From Synchiropus splendidus (taxonomy: Eukaryota > Chordata > Actinopteri > Syngnathiformes > Callionymidae): DNA of 64,000 nucleotides. Location of the stretch: the NCBI RefSeq assembly GCF_027744825.2, contig NC_071336.1, positions 15,589,501-15,653,500 of the forward strand, given 5' to 3'. The notes below the pieces were generated by a model that worked only from the letters and a program-made list of their open reading frames with translations, made no database searches and was not told the origin of the DNA. A program made the position numbers and the translations under genes. Within the stretch, counting starts at the first letter, position 1. The number at the start of each line of letters is the position of its first letter. Below, piece by piece: positions 1-13,500 of this stretch.

Positions 1-1700
1 GAGGCGCAGAAAGTCCACTTTACTTCTGAGGGAATCTATCTTGGAGGCCTGGAGATAACACAAACATAGTTTTTTTTTTTTTTTTAATAAATCACTGAAT
101 AAAGAAGAGCTGCGGAAACATGGAAAGAAATTCATCATGTCAGTCTCGCGCAGACACTGAAGCATGTCAGTGAATCAAGCCTTGTGTGCGTCCTGGCTGG
201 GCAGGAGGTGTGAGAACGTGTATGTGCTCCATCGCACAGGACCCACGCCAGCTCATTCCTCGGCCTCCTGTTTGTACAGTGAACCTCCAACTATTGAGCC
301 TCTCCAGTGCTTCTGGGTGATAAAGTCTCCAACCTTTGTTTTTGGGCCAGAAGAAGCACCTCGACCCCAGACATCTTTGTGTGAAGCGCGAAGGACTCCG
401 GCGTGGAAATAACTGAAAGATGAAAGATGATGAAGATTTTCATGAGCACCCTTTCTGAGAGGTCTCACTTGGGTCAATGTTTGACACAGACTTGCCACAT
501 TCCCCAACTGTCCCCTGTGGTCTCCAGGGGCAACGGAGCTTAGCCACCACAAAAGGAATGAATGGGTGGCTAGGAGTAAAAAAGATAAGGGGGGTACACG
601 TCACCATGGAAACCTGAACATCAACCCGGCACCCCATTCTTCCACGTCTCACTCAAATATGCACCTCAGAAGTCTCACTCATGTATTTGCTCATGATGTC
701 ACCTTGTGGAAGTTTCTCATGAGGCACTGTCAACAGAGTATTTCATTTTAATTTAGTCAGACACCAAATCACCTCATGCTCTTCGTTTGCTCACATGACT
801 TCACCGAGACCATCACATGGACTGAGAAAAACCTAAACAATCGTGCGTTACGTTCATCCTGAAACACACCGTGGTTTCCTCTCCCTATCCCAAAAACTTG
901 AATGACGGTAAACTGCACATTGTACTGATACGCAGTTGCGTTGACATGTTCAGGGTGTCCCCGGCCTTTTGCCCTGCATAGCTGGGACACATTCCAAAAT
1001 CTCTCCACTCCCAAACAGGGACAAAAGAGTCCAACACAACTTGTTGATCTCAACCACAGCTGAATGAAGAGGAGTGAAGGAGAGGCACTTGGGAAAACAA
1101 TAGTGAGTCCGCAGGTCCAAGAGAAACGTGTCGCCTGATCAAATACCTTAAACTGGAAGTGGTTTTAGAGACATTCCAGCGGGGAGTCCTGAACGTGTTC
1201 GATGAAGAATGTGTGTCATCCAAGAGGCCTGGTGGACACAAATTAAATCTGCAGTCACGTCTCACATGGGCTTAAATGGCGATAAAAATAGCCCTCCCTA
1301 GGCCTTTCTCAGGGAACTGGGGATTGATGACCTACACACTTGTGCAAAGCAGAGACGTGTTGCTGCTGTGAAACTGCAATATTTAATAATAAGAAAAACA
1401 ACAGTCCATGATTTAAACCTATTCTTTAGGACAGTTGCGGGAAAAAGCTGCTTTAAAGATCATATCAAAGATGGCGACCACTGTGCGAGTTTTTACAGAT
1501 AAGATGCAACACATTTCTGACTTGCATGATGGAGAGACTTTTAATTCGTGTTATTGAGGTATTGATCATGATAGCACTGCATGACTGAATGAAATTATAA
1601 ACAGATTTATAAATTCTTGTTCTGGCTCAGAAATCTAAATCCACAGTGATCAAATTCAGACTCAGGACAAAGGAATGGCACCAGGAGTTAAAACCCCATT
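1..1700. other. no gene recognised
   Basis: I see no exon chain, RNA gene or intact transposon here. There is a T-run near 71-85 and ordinary AT-rich intergenic sequence. The open frames in this stretch are short, lack splice context and resemble no family I know. Confidence 0.5.
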
Positions 1701-1706
1701 TTCATA

Positions 1707-1946
1707 CTAAACATAATGATCTGGATGCAACGGAGTCCTGGTGGTAGCATGTGGTATACGTGGGTGTGGTTGGTGAGCTGTGCTTCCCAACTCATGGAAA
1801 TGGTTCCGTAAACAAGTACATGTTGAATAGTGGACACCCAGATGCCCAGCGACTGTCCGAAGTATCATCCAGCGTCCGGCATGCCAACGACACGCTGCCT
1901 CACAACTGTTGGTGTCTGTGGCATCATATTGACAGGACAAATCCAT
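1707..1946 (-). mobile_element. Tc1-like transposase fragment (N-terminal HTH part)
   Basis: The minus-strand frame contains a stretch reading RTVAGHLGVHYSTCTCLRNH followed by HELGSTAHQP, which follows the pattern of the second helix-turn-helix of fish Tc1-like transposases (usual form: VARELGV-xSTV-xRLxxRFxxTGS). Only the DNA-binding part is left. No DDE catalytic region and no terminal inverted repeats are visible, so this is a dead fragment. The assignment rests on motif resemblance by eye. Confidence 0.55.
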
Positions 1947-1949
1947 GTT

Positions 1950-2970
1950 TTTGCAACAGCTTTTTATTTCCCTGAGTCTAGGGAGCAGTCATGATACGGT
2001 GATGGACATGATTGTCCCTCAGACTTACTCAACGACTCACTGTGATCACAGAGAACAAAGACAAAGCAAACCTTCCAAAATGACTCAGTCGGATCAAAAA
2101 AAGTGTGTCAATAATATTCTTCATGGGCCAAACACAAAACTAGAGGAGGGCTACATAACATGTGGTGTTTATAATTTTGTTCTTTATATTTACCTGCACA
2201 AAGGTTGGTTAAGATGCACCACATTTGAAACCTTCTGTGGCCTCTCTGGCACATTTTTGTTTCTACATAAACTTAATACTTCAGCAGGTCTAGTATGCAA
2301 ACAACGCCACAATGGAAGTGACAGCTGACTCTTGAATATAAAGCTTCTGAATATCAGCCCTCACAACAAATAAACTGGAGGCTGTTTCAGTTTCCTGCGT
2401 GTCCCAACACCACCAGCTCTCCTCTCTTGAGGTTGTCAATCGCATTGATCCTTTCTGTCACCCTGAACAATCCAGCTGCCATCGATCTGATCTTGAGCTG
2501 TTGTGTTTGGTGAGCGCCGCCATCTGCCTCTCAGTGCAACGCATCTTTCAGAACAAAGGAGCTGCTAACATCAGTCATGCTAGATGTCTGGAGCGTGCGC
2601 TCAACACCAAAACATGTTTTGTCCTAATGTACCTTCAGATGTCCAGATTTAACTCTGATTTAAAACATTCCAGTGGCTTTTCCACTGGTCCCATTTGGAT
2701 CTCATTTGTTATGCCACCACACACTGTGGTAAAGAGCGAATGACCACATTACTTCTGTGGCTCCAGAGTGGTTCAGTCTGAGAGATGCTGCAGAAGCATG
2801 AAGGACCACAGGAACTTGAGCGATGGTGCTGACAGTAACACTGAGTCAGTCTAATCATTATTTGTTACCTAAACCAGAGTCTGCCTTCATCTTTGAAGCT
2901 ACAGTGTCTTCAGTCATGAGGACTTGTTCGTAGTGGGGAAAGAGAGCTGAGCCAAAAGGCAAAGTCGATC
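1950..2970. other. no gene recognised
   Basis: Nothing I can support. AATAAA-like hexamers occur but no coding exon precedes them. A plus-strand open frame at 2399-2743 has no splice context, no domain and no family resemblance. Confidence 0.45.
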
Positions 2971-2971
2971 T

Positions 2972-3190
2972 TCACTCCTACTCTCACCTACGGGCATAAA
3001 CGTCATAAGACAGAGTGAGTAGTGTTCTATGAAGATCGGCTGGGCTCGGGACAGATGGGGGGTCAGGTGGGCTCTTGGCTGACCTAGGAGCAGCCCAGGC
3101 TACCCCAAGAAGGCCTGGAGGAGGGTTCTGGGTCTGGGTCTCTTGCCCTACCACAAGACCTCGGATAGGCACAGGAAAATAAATGGGTGT
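2972..3190 (+). mobile_element. degenerate LINE 3' end
   Basis: The segment begins near an ACTCTCACCTACGGGCAT-type phrase and ends with ACCTCGGATAGGCACAGGAA. Both echo the start and end of the last few hundred bases of a very common fish non-LTR retrotransposon, in which CTCACCTATGG and CCTCGGATAAGCGGAAGA flank the end of the reverse transcriptase reading frame. The copy is strongly diverged and short, which fits 5' truncation. The family is not assigned. Confidence 0.4.
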
Positions 3191-3689
3191 GTTTTCACCA
3201 TTGTCAACTTTATTAGACTCTTGTCCCGAGAAGTACGAATGTTTTGATCATTACTTTTCCGGATATATTTTCAGATGCACAGCCTCCAGCTCACTCCTGT
3301 TGAGTTTGCTTGCGATCTACAAGCATCAGATGGCTCTGAATCCACACAGGCTGTCGCGCTGTTTAGGGTCTCAGGAGACCTGGAACACCCACGTTTGTGC
3401 CGCATGAAAAAGGACCCAGCTACGATGCGGGACAAGGTGTTGACGGGAGCGTCTTGAGCTGGCAGACAAAAGCGGAACACACCCATGAAGATACACGCAA
3501 GTGACATCTGGCGTGTTAAAGCGCGAGTGACGACTTTGAATCACAAAAATGCAGTAAATGTTGGGGCTTTATGACCTTTCGGTTGCTTTTTATTATACCA
3601 TGTTTTTCTGTCTTATTTTGGCTCAAAGACGCGTCTATTTTACTTTTTCAAACCGACGTTGTTTGGCACAATGAATGCATAGCACTAAC

Positions 3690-4110
3690 CTGTTTCCACG
3701 GCTGGAAAGTGGCACCACAAACGGTCCAGACGGCACAAAGAGCCGATTCAGAGACGCAGGTCCAGCGCAACTCCGATGACTAAACTACCCGTCAGCAAAC
3801 TTCAACTGGGAGCCACCTCGGGCGCCATCCACGGCCAAACAAGCAACAAGGCAGCGTTAGTTCTGTTTTCTCTTCAGCGTCCTCCGATATGGGACAGGAC
3901 TCAACGACGCTCAGCTCGTCCCGCATCAGCGTCTGGTGTCCCGCTGAGCGGCTCCATCCACGCTGCCTCCCACCGGCCAACTTCTCTCCGAATGATTTCT
4001 GACAGCACATCACTCTCGCGTCGCCTTTCGAAGCGTGAGCGCCAAGACTCATTGAGGAAGTGCGGAACTTCCACTGGGAAATCTCAAAATAACACTTGAC
4101 AACGATAACG
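3690..4110. promoter_or_regulatory. GC- and CpG-rich patch, function unknown
   Basis: This stretch is clearly richer in CG dinucleotides than its surroundings (for example 3895-3960 and 4010-4040), and both strands stay open for over 100 codons. It lies just beyond the probable 3' end of arhgef11. It could be a promoter or first exon of an undetected neighbour, but I see no convincing start or donor and no protein family in either frame. Confidence 0.25.
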
Positions 4111-4239
4111 ATGTAATCATTTTTTCTGCAATCGTTACTTCTGTTGCCGCTACATTTTAAAAAAACAGCCACAACTTTCTTAACCCAATTCTCAGACAGA
4201 AGCAGTTTCAATTCAGCGTACAGAAAACAAGACCGGTTG

Positions 4240-6835
4240 TTGCTTTGTCCAGTTTCTTTTTAATCTCACAAACACATGGATCCAACATCTGTTTTTCTTT
4301 CTGTGCAGCTAAACCATCTCACCATTTTAAAAACAAGGGAGAAGAAAATAATTTATACATCCTTTTTTCCTCGTAATATCTACAAAAATAAAATCAAATA
4401 CCAGGACTAAGGCTTTACAGAAAATAACATATAAAACAAGTGGGTCTGATCTCTCTCTATATTACATCAGTGAACAGGATTTGCTTTTAAAAGACACATA
4501 AAGAAGACAACGACACGAAAGTTAATGATGTGTACGTGTGTGTGAGTACAGTAGTTTGCACTGTGCAGGGAGGTTCTTATTGTGCAACTTTAAAATCATT
4601 AAACAATGAGAAAAAGGAATCAGATTTAGCTTCTTCACCATCAGTTAGGAACCTCCACAATGATGTGAATGTGAGAGATGAAAGAGTGAAAGGAGAGTGC
4701 AAGGAAACTTAAGTGTAGAGGTAGAAATTTAAGATGGAAAAATAGTCATTTAAGAATTGGACAACTCAGACCAGGTGAGAATCTTGGTTTGATAGTGAAC
4801 TACTAACAACCATGGCTCTCTAATCCCTTCAAAAGAACCTTTCTTCATTTTAGTACCTTGGCAAAATAAAAAAAATAAAATAAAAAAGACGAGCCAAAAA
4901 TGGAGACAAACGCTGTCAGTATGACGACTCGTGATGGTAATTCCATTCTGCGTGGAGCCATAAGGAATTCAAATGATTGTTTTCCATGATATGTTAACGT
5001 CAACATAATGTTAGAAATGAAAACTTCAATCCAGTAAAGCAGATAAGTTGGAAAACAGCATTCGGCGTTAGCATCAAGAATATGCGACCTTGGACCTCAT
5101 GCTTCCCTTTGTGCACATTTGTATGATCCGAATCAGAGGTCATTGGAGACATTGTCACTAAAATTTAACATCTAAGTTGAATTAAATAATCTTTAATACT
5201 TCACTGTTGCAGTACATTTAACAGTGAAGACTCACTTTCATTAGAATACTTTATAAAAAATACTGTACCGAAGAAAATATAGATGTGGTTGATTGCCATT
5301 TTTTGTTTTGCTACATTTTCACATCTCTGCGAGTTATTCATGTGCCACAAAGCGTAAAAACTGAAGCAATTAGCAGCCGAGCTCAACACGAGTCGAGTAT
5401 TTTCCTATTAGAACATTGTCATGTCAATGTTTTGGAGAGTTTTAGCAACTAAAACGAAAGTTCAAGATATCACTTCCAATAACAGGTCAATTATATTGTG
5501 AGTAAGTCACGTCTGGTTGGCCTTTAAAGAGCATTGAGGGACATAGTGTGACGACCAGCTTGACAGCGACTCGCTCCTGTAAAAGGTGATCAATACGATT
5601 TCACGTGCTGTTAACAGAACTAAAACTGGTGACACCATTAGTATCATGCTTCTCTAACAAACCAAAGTCGTTTTGGTAATAAAGCTACAGGAAACTGAGC
5701 GCGATATCAACTCTAAAATAAATATATGGAAACACTCAGATATTTGTGTTTCCCTGTTGCGTAAATGTAGCAAATGCTCAGCGATTGGTTCTTCCAGTTT
5801 TCATCAAGATATTTTCAACACTTTGATAGTCTGTATCCAAATTGGTCTGGACCTTCTGCTTGAAATGTTATGTTGTTGAAATAAATACAACGCTTTCGGG
5901 AAGGAAACTTGGTGGTTTTGGGGTGCAGTGAAGTCTTGGCTGTTGTGTGGAAGTCAAAGACCGATGCTGGTTCACAGTAGTACAGTCAGGGGCTGGTTGA
6001 TGAAAGCAGCAGTATTTGGCTGAGTGACAGTTTTCCCTCTAAGAATTCAAGTTTTAAATGGGCTTCCTGCAGATTCCAGTCAGAAGGTGTCTGGTGTTAG
6101 TTCGCTGAGTTGGTGTTTTGATCTCTGAGAAGCACTGAAAATCCTGCTTAAATATCAGTAGTGGACAGTACAGTAGTAGTGATTGAAAACAAGACAGGGG
6201 GAAAAGCATCTCACAGCTCCAGGAAAGTCCGATGTTGGTCGCAGTGCACAGAACCTGACTGACATCAACCAAGTACAACTGGCTGCTGCTGACAGTGAAC
6301 TCAGTAAGACAGTGGGGGTCAACAGGGAAGCTCAAGTGTTCCTGGGTGTTTTCTTTTTCTCCACTCCTCTCTCCAGGACATGCATGACACAGAGAAGCAT
6401 TATGGGTAAAGTGCTAGGGTGATGTGCCCTCTTGAATCAAATCTCTGCTTCAGTCTGTCACATGACTCACATACAAGTCATTATTTTTCTCTCACACTTC
6501 CATTATTTGTATGTCTCTGACTGCATCTGCTCTTCATGTTCCTTCATTATGTTCCTCGGGTATCCTTCATGTTCTGCTTGGTGCCGGCTGGTGCCGGCGT
6601 GTGGATTCTTCGCCACAGGGACAACAGAAATGTAAACGGTCCCACCAGGGTTTCGCCTTGTGGCTGGTGCATGCAGAGGGCAATGAGGCCAAGTGGCTAA
6701 GATTCTGGGGCAGCATCACAGCGTCCATCCCACGGTAGTGTTCTGGCCAGAGGGACCTTAGAATCCAGTTGACTGTACCTTGGGCTCAGCAGGACTCACA
6801 TCCTTCCCTGGATGGGCATCAAACGCACATCAATA
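4240..6835 (-). other. arhgef11: probable 3' UTR of arhgef11
   Basis: Continuous AT-rich sequence follows the arhgef11 stop codon on the minus strand with no further coding potential. A minus-strand ATTAAA hexamer at 4259-4264 is the first plausible polyadenylation signal I find downstream, which would give a 3' UTR of about 2.6 kb. The UTR length is an inference; no transcript evidence is available. Confidence 0.4.
4259..4264 (-). promoter_or_regulatory. candidate polyadenylation signal ATTAAA for arhgef11
   Basis: Read on the minus strand the hexamer is ATTAAA, the commonest variant of AATAAA. It sits where AT-rich, UTR-like sequence gives way to the GC-rich patch at 3690-4110. Other signals further away cannot be excluded. 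Confidence 0.3.
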
Positions 6836-9800
6836 TCAAGTTCGGACGATGGCATGTTTCCACTCACCATCCATCGAGCCTCTGTCCAGAGAGGGCGTCC
6901 TGGAGACGGATGCAGAGCGACTCTGTCCTTCTAGAGACTCCAGACTTGGAGATGGCTCTCGAAGGGTTTGCAACAGCTGATGATGAGCCTTTTCGATTTC
7001 CTGTCAATGACATCAGCAGTTAGAACACAGAGGCACGGCCTTCTGTACTGATGGCTAACACTAGTAACCAGCCGTTAAATTTCTGGATCATCGTGGACAA
7101 GTGGAAAGTATGACTGTAAAAAGACAGAGCAGCTCTGTACATATATATTGGGTCACACTGGTTAACAACTGAATGATAGTAGCAACAGTACCAGAGAAAG
7201 TCTGTGTGGCAGCAGCGAAATAACTGGAGTTAAAGTTAGGAGATATATCGAAGGGTTGCTGTGGGACTACTTCAGTGAGCATTTACTGCCAATGTGATGA
7301 TCTCAGTCTGGAGTCGTGCGGAAAAAAGTGAACTGTCATTCATGGCCACTGTCTGCACAGGAAATTCCATTTGACAACCTTTTATTTACTTCTATATTGA
7401 CGTATTAGTTCAGAGCTCCACCCAGATGGACACAAGTCAGGCTCTGCCTCAGACCTACTGCAACAAAAGAGGGTGAGAAGAACAGCAGAACTAACTGTGG
7501 CACTGAGAGAGACCACTGGAGAGTTTCATTAGACACTGCTGTGCTCTGCAGGGATCTCATTTAAAAGCCTCTGCAATAATGACATGGCACTTCAAGCAAA
7601 CCAAGTGCTGTCTTTCCCGGGGATCATGAAAATCATTTTATATTTGGGGTTTAGAGTTTAGTTAAGGGAATAAAATCAACCTACTTACTTTCGTCATTCC
7701 AAAATAAGCCTCAGTTTTTAACGAGACTCTGGACTTAAAAATCATCATATTTTAATATTTGACACGAGAGAAAATCTTCGCATAACCACACTATTTGCCG
7801 GACAAAACATTATTTTTTATGCTTCTGTCTAAAGCTTATTAAAGTAAAAAGTTTTTTGGATTATAGCAATTAGGGCTGCAACAATTAGTTGAGTTCATCG
7901 ATAACATTGACAACAAAAATTCGTCAGTGTCAAAATCTGTGCATCGACGCGTCGTGTTGCTGTTGGTGTAAACACACGGGCCGCAGGATGGGCATGGAGA
8001 ACTGGCTGTTATTCAGAAGCAGTGAGAAAATATCACATTCTCTGGAATCATTAACATATGTTAATTTCTGTTCCTTTCATTGGTTCCTGACTGAGGTCGG
8101 ACTCCAACTTGCTGCCGTCGCTGCGCGCCCCACCTCTTATGACGTCCGCGTCATCACCTACGTCACCACCTACGTCACCACCTACGACTAACCGTCTCAG
8201 TCACAGTCACAGTGGAGTTTGAGCAGCGACGGGTCGTAGTGTACTGAAGTGTGGCTTCGTTTTGTTTGCTAAGATAACGTGTCTCAAGGATGAGCAAAGC
8301 CCTTGGACACCATGGTAGAATGATGAAAGAGTGTTCCCTGTTTAGTCTGTGACACCACACACCATCGAGCTAACAGCTAGCATGTCGGATAGCACGGACG
8401 CTGATCAGATATTTTATATGGGATACATATGTGTGTAGTGATGGTTTTAAATTCTTCTAAATGACCAATAAAGACTTCAGTTTTAAAGAACTGGAGCTCT
8501 CTGTCAACTGTTTCATGCTTCACAGGGTTCAAAAATAATTGTTAGTTGCAGCCCTAATAGCAATAATAGATAACTAGTTTGACTCTGGCATGAAAGTCAG
8601 CCTCTCTAAATTGGAAACGCATTGTCAGTAGAGACGCAATCTAGTGGTAATGTGAAGTCTAGATGAGGTACCCACCTTCAGTTTCCGCAATTTGCTCATC
8701 AAGCTTTCTATTGTGTGAAAGATCTCGTCGACATTTTTGATCACGTGACTTTGCTGCCCCGTTTGCAAGTCATCCACTTCTTCCTCCGGGTCCTGCTGCA
8801 TGGTCTCCGACTGCTGCGTCTGTGCAGCTTCCTCCTCCACATGGGGCGAGGTGATTTCCTCCAAGGTTTGAGGAAAGCTGTTGGCGGTGGGCGTGGGGGG
8901 GTCGGTAAGGTCATCGGTGGCAGTCTCACCCTGCTCTGTTGGCATGACTAAGTAGAACATGTTGCCTGCGGCACAAGATTGAACGTCAACATTCAATTGA
9001 AATAACGTGCAAAATCACGCACATCTCAAATTCTAACATGAACTTGAAACTGCGACTCCGTGCATCAGTGGTTGACATTACCCTGATCTGTGGCCTCGTT
9101 GGATTTGGATGATTGTTGAGAGAGGACGTTGACATCATCAGTGATGCCATCGTTGACAGAGGAAGAAGAAGAACCCGCAACCATAGCTATACAGAGGACA
9201 GACGTGTGATGAAGAAAAGACAGCAGCAGGTGCATCATGCAGAGCAGTGAGCAAGAAACCGATTCATCGGTGCAAAGAAAACATGCAGGCAGGCTGATGA
9301 AAAACAAATGTGTCGTTTGTGTGTTACCTTTTCTTACAACATGAAAACTGTTATTGTCTGGGGGGTCTGAGGTAGCAACTTCTTCAGTCTCCCACTCAGT
9401 AGTGCTGGAGCTGAGGACGGTCTCCGCAGAGCCTGGCCGCTTCTTCCCCGCCTGAGAGCTTTGCTCGTTGGAAGTGTCGTTGGTGGGGGTGTCGTCCGAG
9501 TCGTGACTCCAACCGTCCTCATCGAGATCTCGTAAGATGAGCTGCCTCAGTGTTTCGACTGCAACGGTGTGGGAAACAAACGTGGTCACGTCGGTACATA
9601 ATTAAGTGCAGTACATCAATCTACCACGAGGAGGTAGTGTATCTCCAAATGTGTTCAAACTATGTTCAGTACAAATCGACCATGAAAGTTTCCAAAACAG
9701 ACGCTTCAAAAAATATCAGACTCGAGTTGCAATTCCAACCTGGACAGTTTCCTACATCTGACTATAATCATCCTGTCCTGAGAGGGATGAGCAGGCAGAT

Positions 9801-10564
9801 CCAAGTCTGGATGGCTGTTTATGTTGCGTGCAATATCTAGCTATTATTACCAGAACTATGGAACTAGGAAGCAACACATTTTGTTAATTTATAAAAAAGG
9901 ATGAAGGATTAAGAAAACAGGTACATATTTTTAAATTGGCCTATATAAGACAAATAACTGGTCAAGACCATTATACAGTCCAAGCCTGCTTGTATATTTC
10001 CGTGAAGATGGCCGACATTGTTTCCGCAGAAGCCTCTCCACCTTCTGCTGTTTATATTGATCCGATACTCCTGTGGTGTTAAGGACTTGCCTTCATCAAA
10101 TCTTACAATTAGATTTAACTAAGAATGACCGCACGGGAGAACAATAACCCCCAAAAAAGCCCAGCCATACCGTCTTGTAAAGCGGCTTCAGCCACGCCGG
10201 TAGTTTGTCGTTCAACATCAATAAAAGATCCTTGTTGATCTGGAATCTCAGTGTCGTCCGATATTTCAGCCGAATTACTGGTCATTGAATCTGACTGTTC
10301 TGTCAGAGTGTGGTCTGGAAGAAATGACCAATAAAACCAAGATTATTTGAAGTCCAATCAAGAGAAAAACTACAGTTGGCTTCTGATAAGCAGCACAGAG
10401 GAGAAAATATTCATTATTCAACAATGCAGGGCATTTAACTGCAAATCCTCCTCATTGCCTTTCGGGGTCCGGACAACATGCACATGTCACAGACGGTTAG
10501 ATGGAGAGTATTACCTGCATACACATTGTTGTCAGCAGAGGATGCACTGCCGAGACTTGAGGAA
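6836..10564 (-). CDS. arhgef11: arhgef11 C-terminal exons 34-39 and stop
   Basis: Exons 10515-10564, 10171-10314, 9328-9558, 9082-9186, 8676-8965 and 6836-7000 encode an acidic, serine/threonine-rich tail of about 330 residues. Matches to the family are VETLRQLILRDL, HVVRKAMVAGS, NMFYLVMP and EIFHTIESLMSKLRKLKE, followed by AHHQLLQTL. The helical heptads near the end fit the C-terminal oligomerisation and autoinhibition segment described for PDZ-RhoGEF. The protein ends HAIVRT then TGA at 6836-6838. The last intron (7001-8675) carries a hAT transposon. Confidence 0.9.
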
Positions 10565-13500
10565 CTGGAAAAAAAATGTAAAGTAGAATATGTGACTGGC
10601 ATTAAAAGCTTACATTAACGCTCGATCTGACAGGGTGGAGAGGAAACTCACGATATTGGGATGGCACTGTGATTGACCATACAAGAGGCATCACCCGCCG
10701 ATGTGATCGCTTTTTCAAGTAAATCTTTCCATCTGTTTGAGAGAAAAGTCATCAGCGTGGAGAAAAACTGCACGATCCAAAACAAAACTGAAGTGAAATG
10801 TTTTAAATATTTGTCTATTCAGCACAAAATAACTCACGTGTTTTTTTCAGATGATGTTCTGGCCACGACCTCATAAATTTGTCTCTCATTGGTGCTGATG
10901 ACGTAGAGGGCTTTGTTATCTGCGAAAACAAACGGACACATAATGACATGATGCACTGCTAAATGCCTTTAGTCTGTGATGGGGCCGATCATACCTGTTG
11001 CTACTGGACGGACCAGTAATGATTCCAGCTTCACCATAGGGCTGAAAGAATTCTTGCTGTCCCCGCTGACTCCGCCTCCACCACCGAGCCAGCGGGATGG
11101 ATATCGTAGCTGCAGGCGCTCGTCCGGGCCCCTCTGCAGCAGCAGAAGACAATCGGAAAGCAGCAGCGCTTGGATTTCTGATCAGAGGAAAGACTCGTGT
11201 CAGACATCAGCAGCTGATAGACAAATCACTACCAGGGAACACTGACCTAACTGCTTATCTTTGCTGACTTTCCAGATGAGGGGGCCTTCATGGATCATCT
11301 TCTTGGTGCTGAGATCCAGATTCTGGAAGAAAATCAAAAAACTTCACTAAAAACACTTAAATAAAAAACACTACACATGATATTAGTAGTGTTTTGGGAG
11401 TACAGCAATACATGCCAAAAAGTTTGGACACAGCTCCTGATTCAGTGTTTTTACCGTATTTCTACTTTCTACATTGTAGATACATACTGAAGACATTGAA
11501 TATATGCAGTAGGATATATGGAATTATGCAGTTTGGAAAAAATCTAATCTAATCTGACCTAATCTAAGCTAAATTTTAGACAACTCAACATAGTCAACTT
11601 GTGCTTTGCTCACTGCGATGCAAACGCTTGGCCTTCTTAATGAGTTTCATGAAGTAGACACCTATTGGAAAACCATTTCAGGTGTCTACCACTTGGAGCT
11701 CATTGTGAGGACACCAAGAGTGAACGAAGCAGTAATCAAAGGATATGGTGGCCATTTTGAATTAAACATATATTATATTCTGAGTAATTCACAATTTTTT
11801 GTTTACTACAAGTAACATCCGACTTATGACCTGCTCGACTTACGTCCACCCTTACAACCATGGCCATTTTTTTTCTTTATTCAATGTCTCGCACCGCAGC
11901 ACGTAGCAGCCCCGCAACATGTACGACAGTTCCGGCAGCACAGTATCCCAGCATCTCACTCTCACACACCGATCTACCACTACAGTAGTACCTACAGCCC
12001 TCGCGTCCGCTATTTTGAATGGCATTTGACTTATGTCCAATCCGACTTACGACCGGTTGGTCGGAACCCGTCCCGGTTGTAAGTCGGATGTTGCTTGTAT
12101 ATAATTCCATGTGTTCATTCATAGTTTTGCTGCCTTCAGCAAGAATGTACAATGCAAATAGTCATGAAATATCAGAAAAAACATTGAATGAGGGTAGAGT
12201 CCAAAGTTTTGTATACCTTTATGTATATCTCGAGATTAGTACGTCCCAATACCAATTCCATTATCGGTACTCGCTCAAATACTGGTATATTTCACTGTGC
12301 TCATACTCATACAACACACAAAAGGTTTTTACAGGGCTCTCCTGCAAATGTGGTCAACTTGCCCGTTGCCTCTCATTTGATAAATATACTCCCTGATGCG
12401 CGTCACAGTGGTGAATGATGCTCGTAATCAGCTGTAATGCTATTTTTTACAGAGCACTGCATAGAACGAAGTGTCCCTTTTGACAGGAAATCGGTGAAAA
12501 TTGACATGAATCAGAGGTTATTCGCATTTTACTGTAAAAGAGTATAAGAGATTCCATTCATCCATTTGATTCAAGAAAACGCTCAATAAGTTAAGTTTCC
12601 ATCCGGTCACATTAGTAGTTACAGAGACTCTGACCCCGGAGTCACAGTATGGTGCTGCTACTTTCTTCCATTATGGTGCTTCCCGCCTATCAGCATACAG
12701 TATACATAGATTTCCCAGGCTAAACTTGAAATGATCAAAGTGAAATCTTTGGCAGTGGTGTCATGCTTGTTCAGGAAACGTGCTGGGACAAAAAAAAAAT
12801 GAAATTATTGTTATGAAATCATTGATCACTCGTATCAGTACTCAGTATCGACAAGTATTCAAATGTCAGTACTATTTGGTCAGCAAAAAAGTTGTATCAG
12901 GACATCCCTAACAAAGAGCAGCATTCAGAGAGATAATAAAAAATACAAATATATCTATCCTCATCCTCACACACTTGGCAATTAAGGCACAGAGTTGGTG
13001 TTTCAATTGCTCTATTGAAGAAATGTTTTCAATTGACACAACAGAACCATAAACACGTCTTGCCAATTCTCACTTTCATTTACCTTGAACTGAGGCGCAG
13101 CATCCAGTCTACGCTGGTATTGGCTGAGGCGTTGTCGGTGTTCTGTTTCCCTGACAACCTCATTGACAGCCTGCAGGATGCCTCTGCAGCATGTCTGGGC
13201 CCGTTGGAGTTTTGGGAAGTCGGCTGATCCAGCTGAAGAGAGGAATTATATTGAAGTGTTAATAGTTACTTGTCCATTATTAATTTCATATCAGATTCCT
13301 CACCCTCCGTGTGTTTGATGATATTGTAGAGCAGCAGAGGATATTTAGTGAGTCTTTGCATCTCAGACACCAGCAAGTCTTTCAGCTGCAGCCTCCGGCA
13401 GTGTGGACTTGCCTCACATTCCTGTACAGACAAATCATCACAAGTTGCTCTCCATGTTTTTCCGCAAAGGAAATCACAAAAAGCACTAAGCAAGTCCATA

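Noticed and set aside
3792..4211. Minus-strand open frame of 139 codons in the GC-rich patch
   Set aside because: No family resemblance or splice context, and the plus strand is open over most of the same stretch, as expected for GC-rich sequence.
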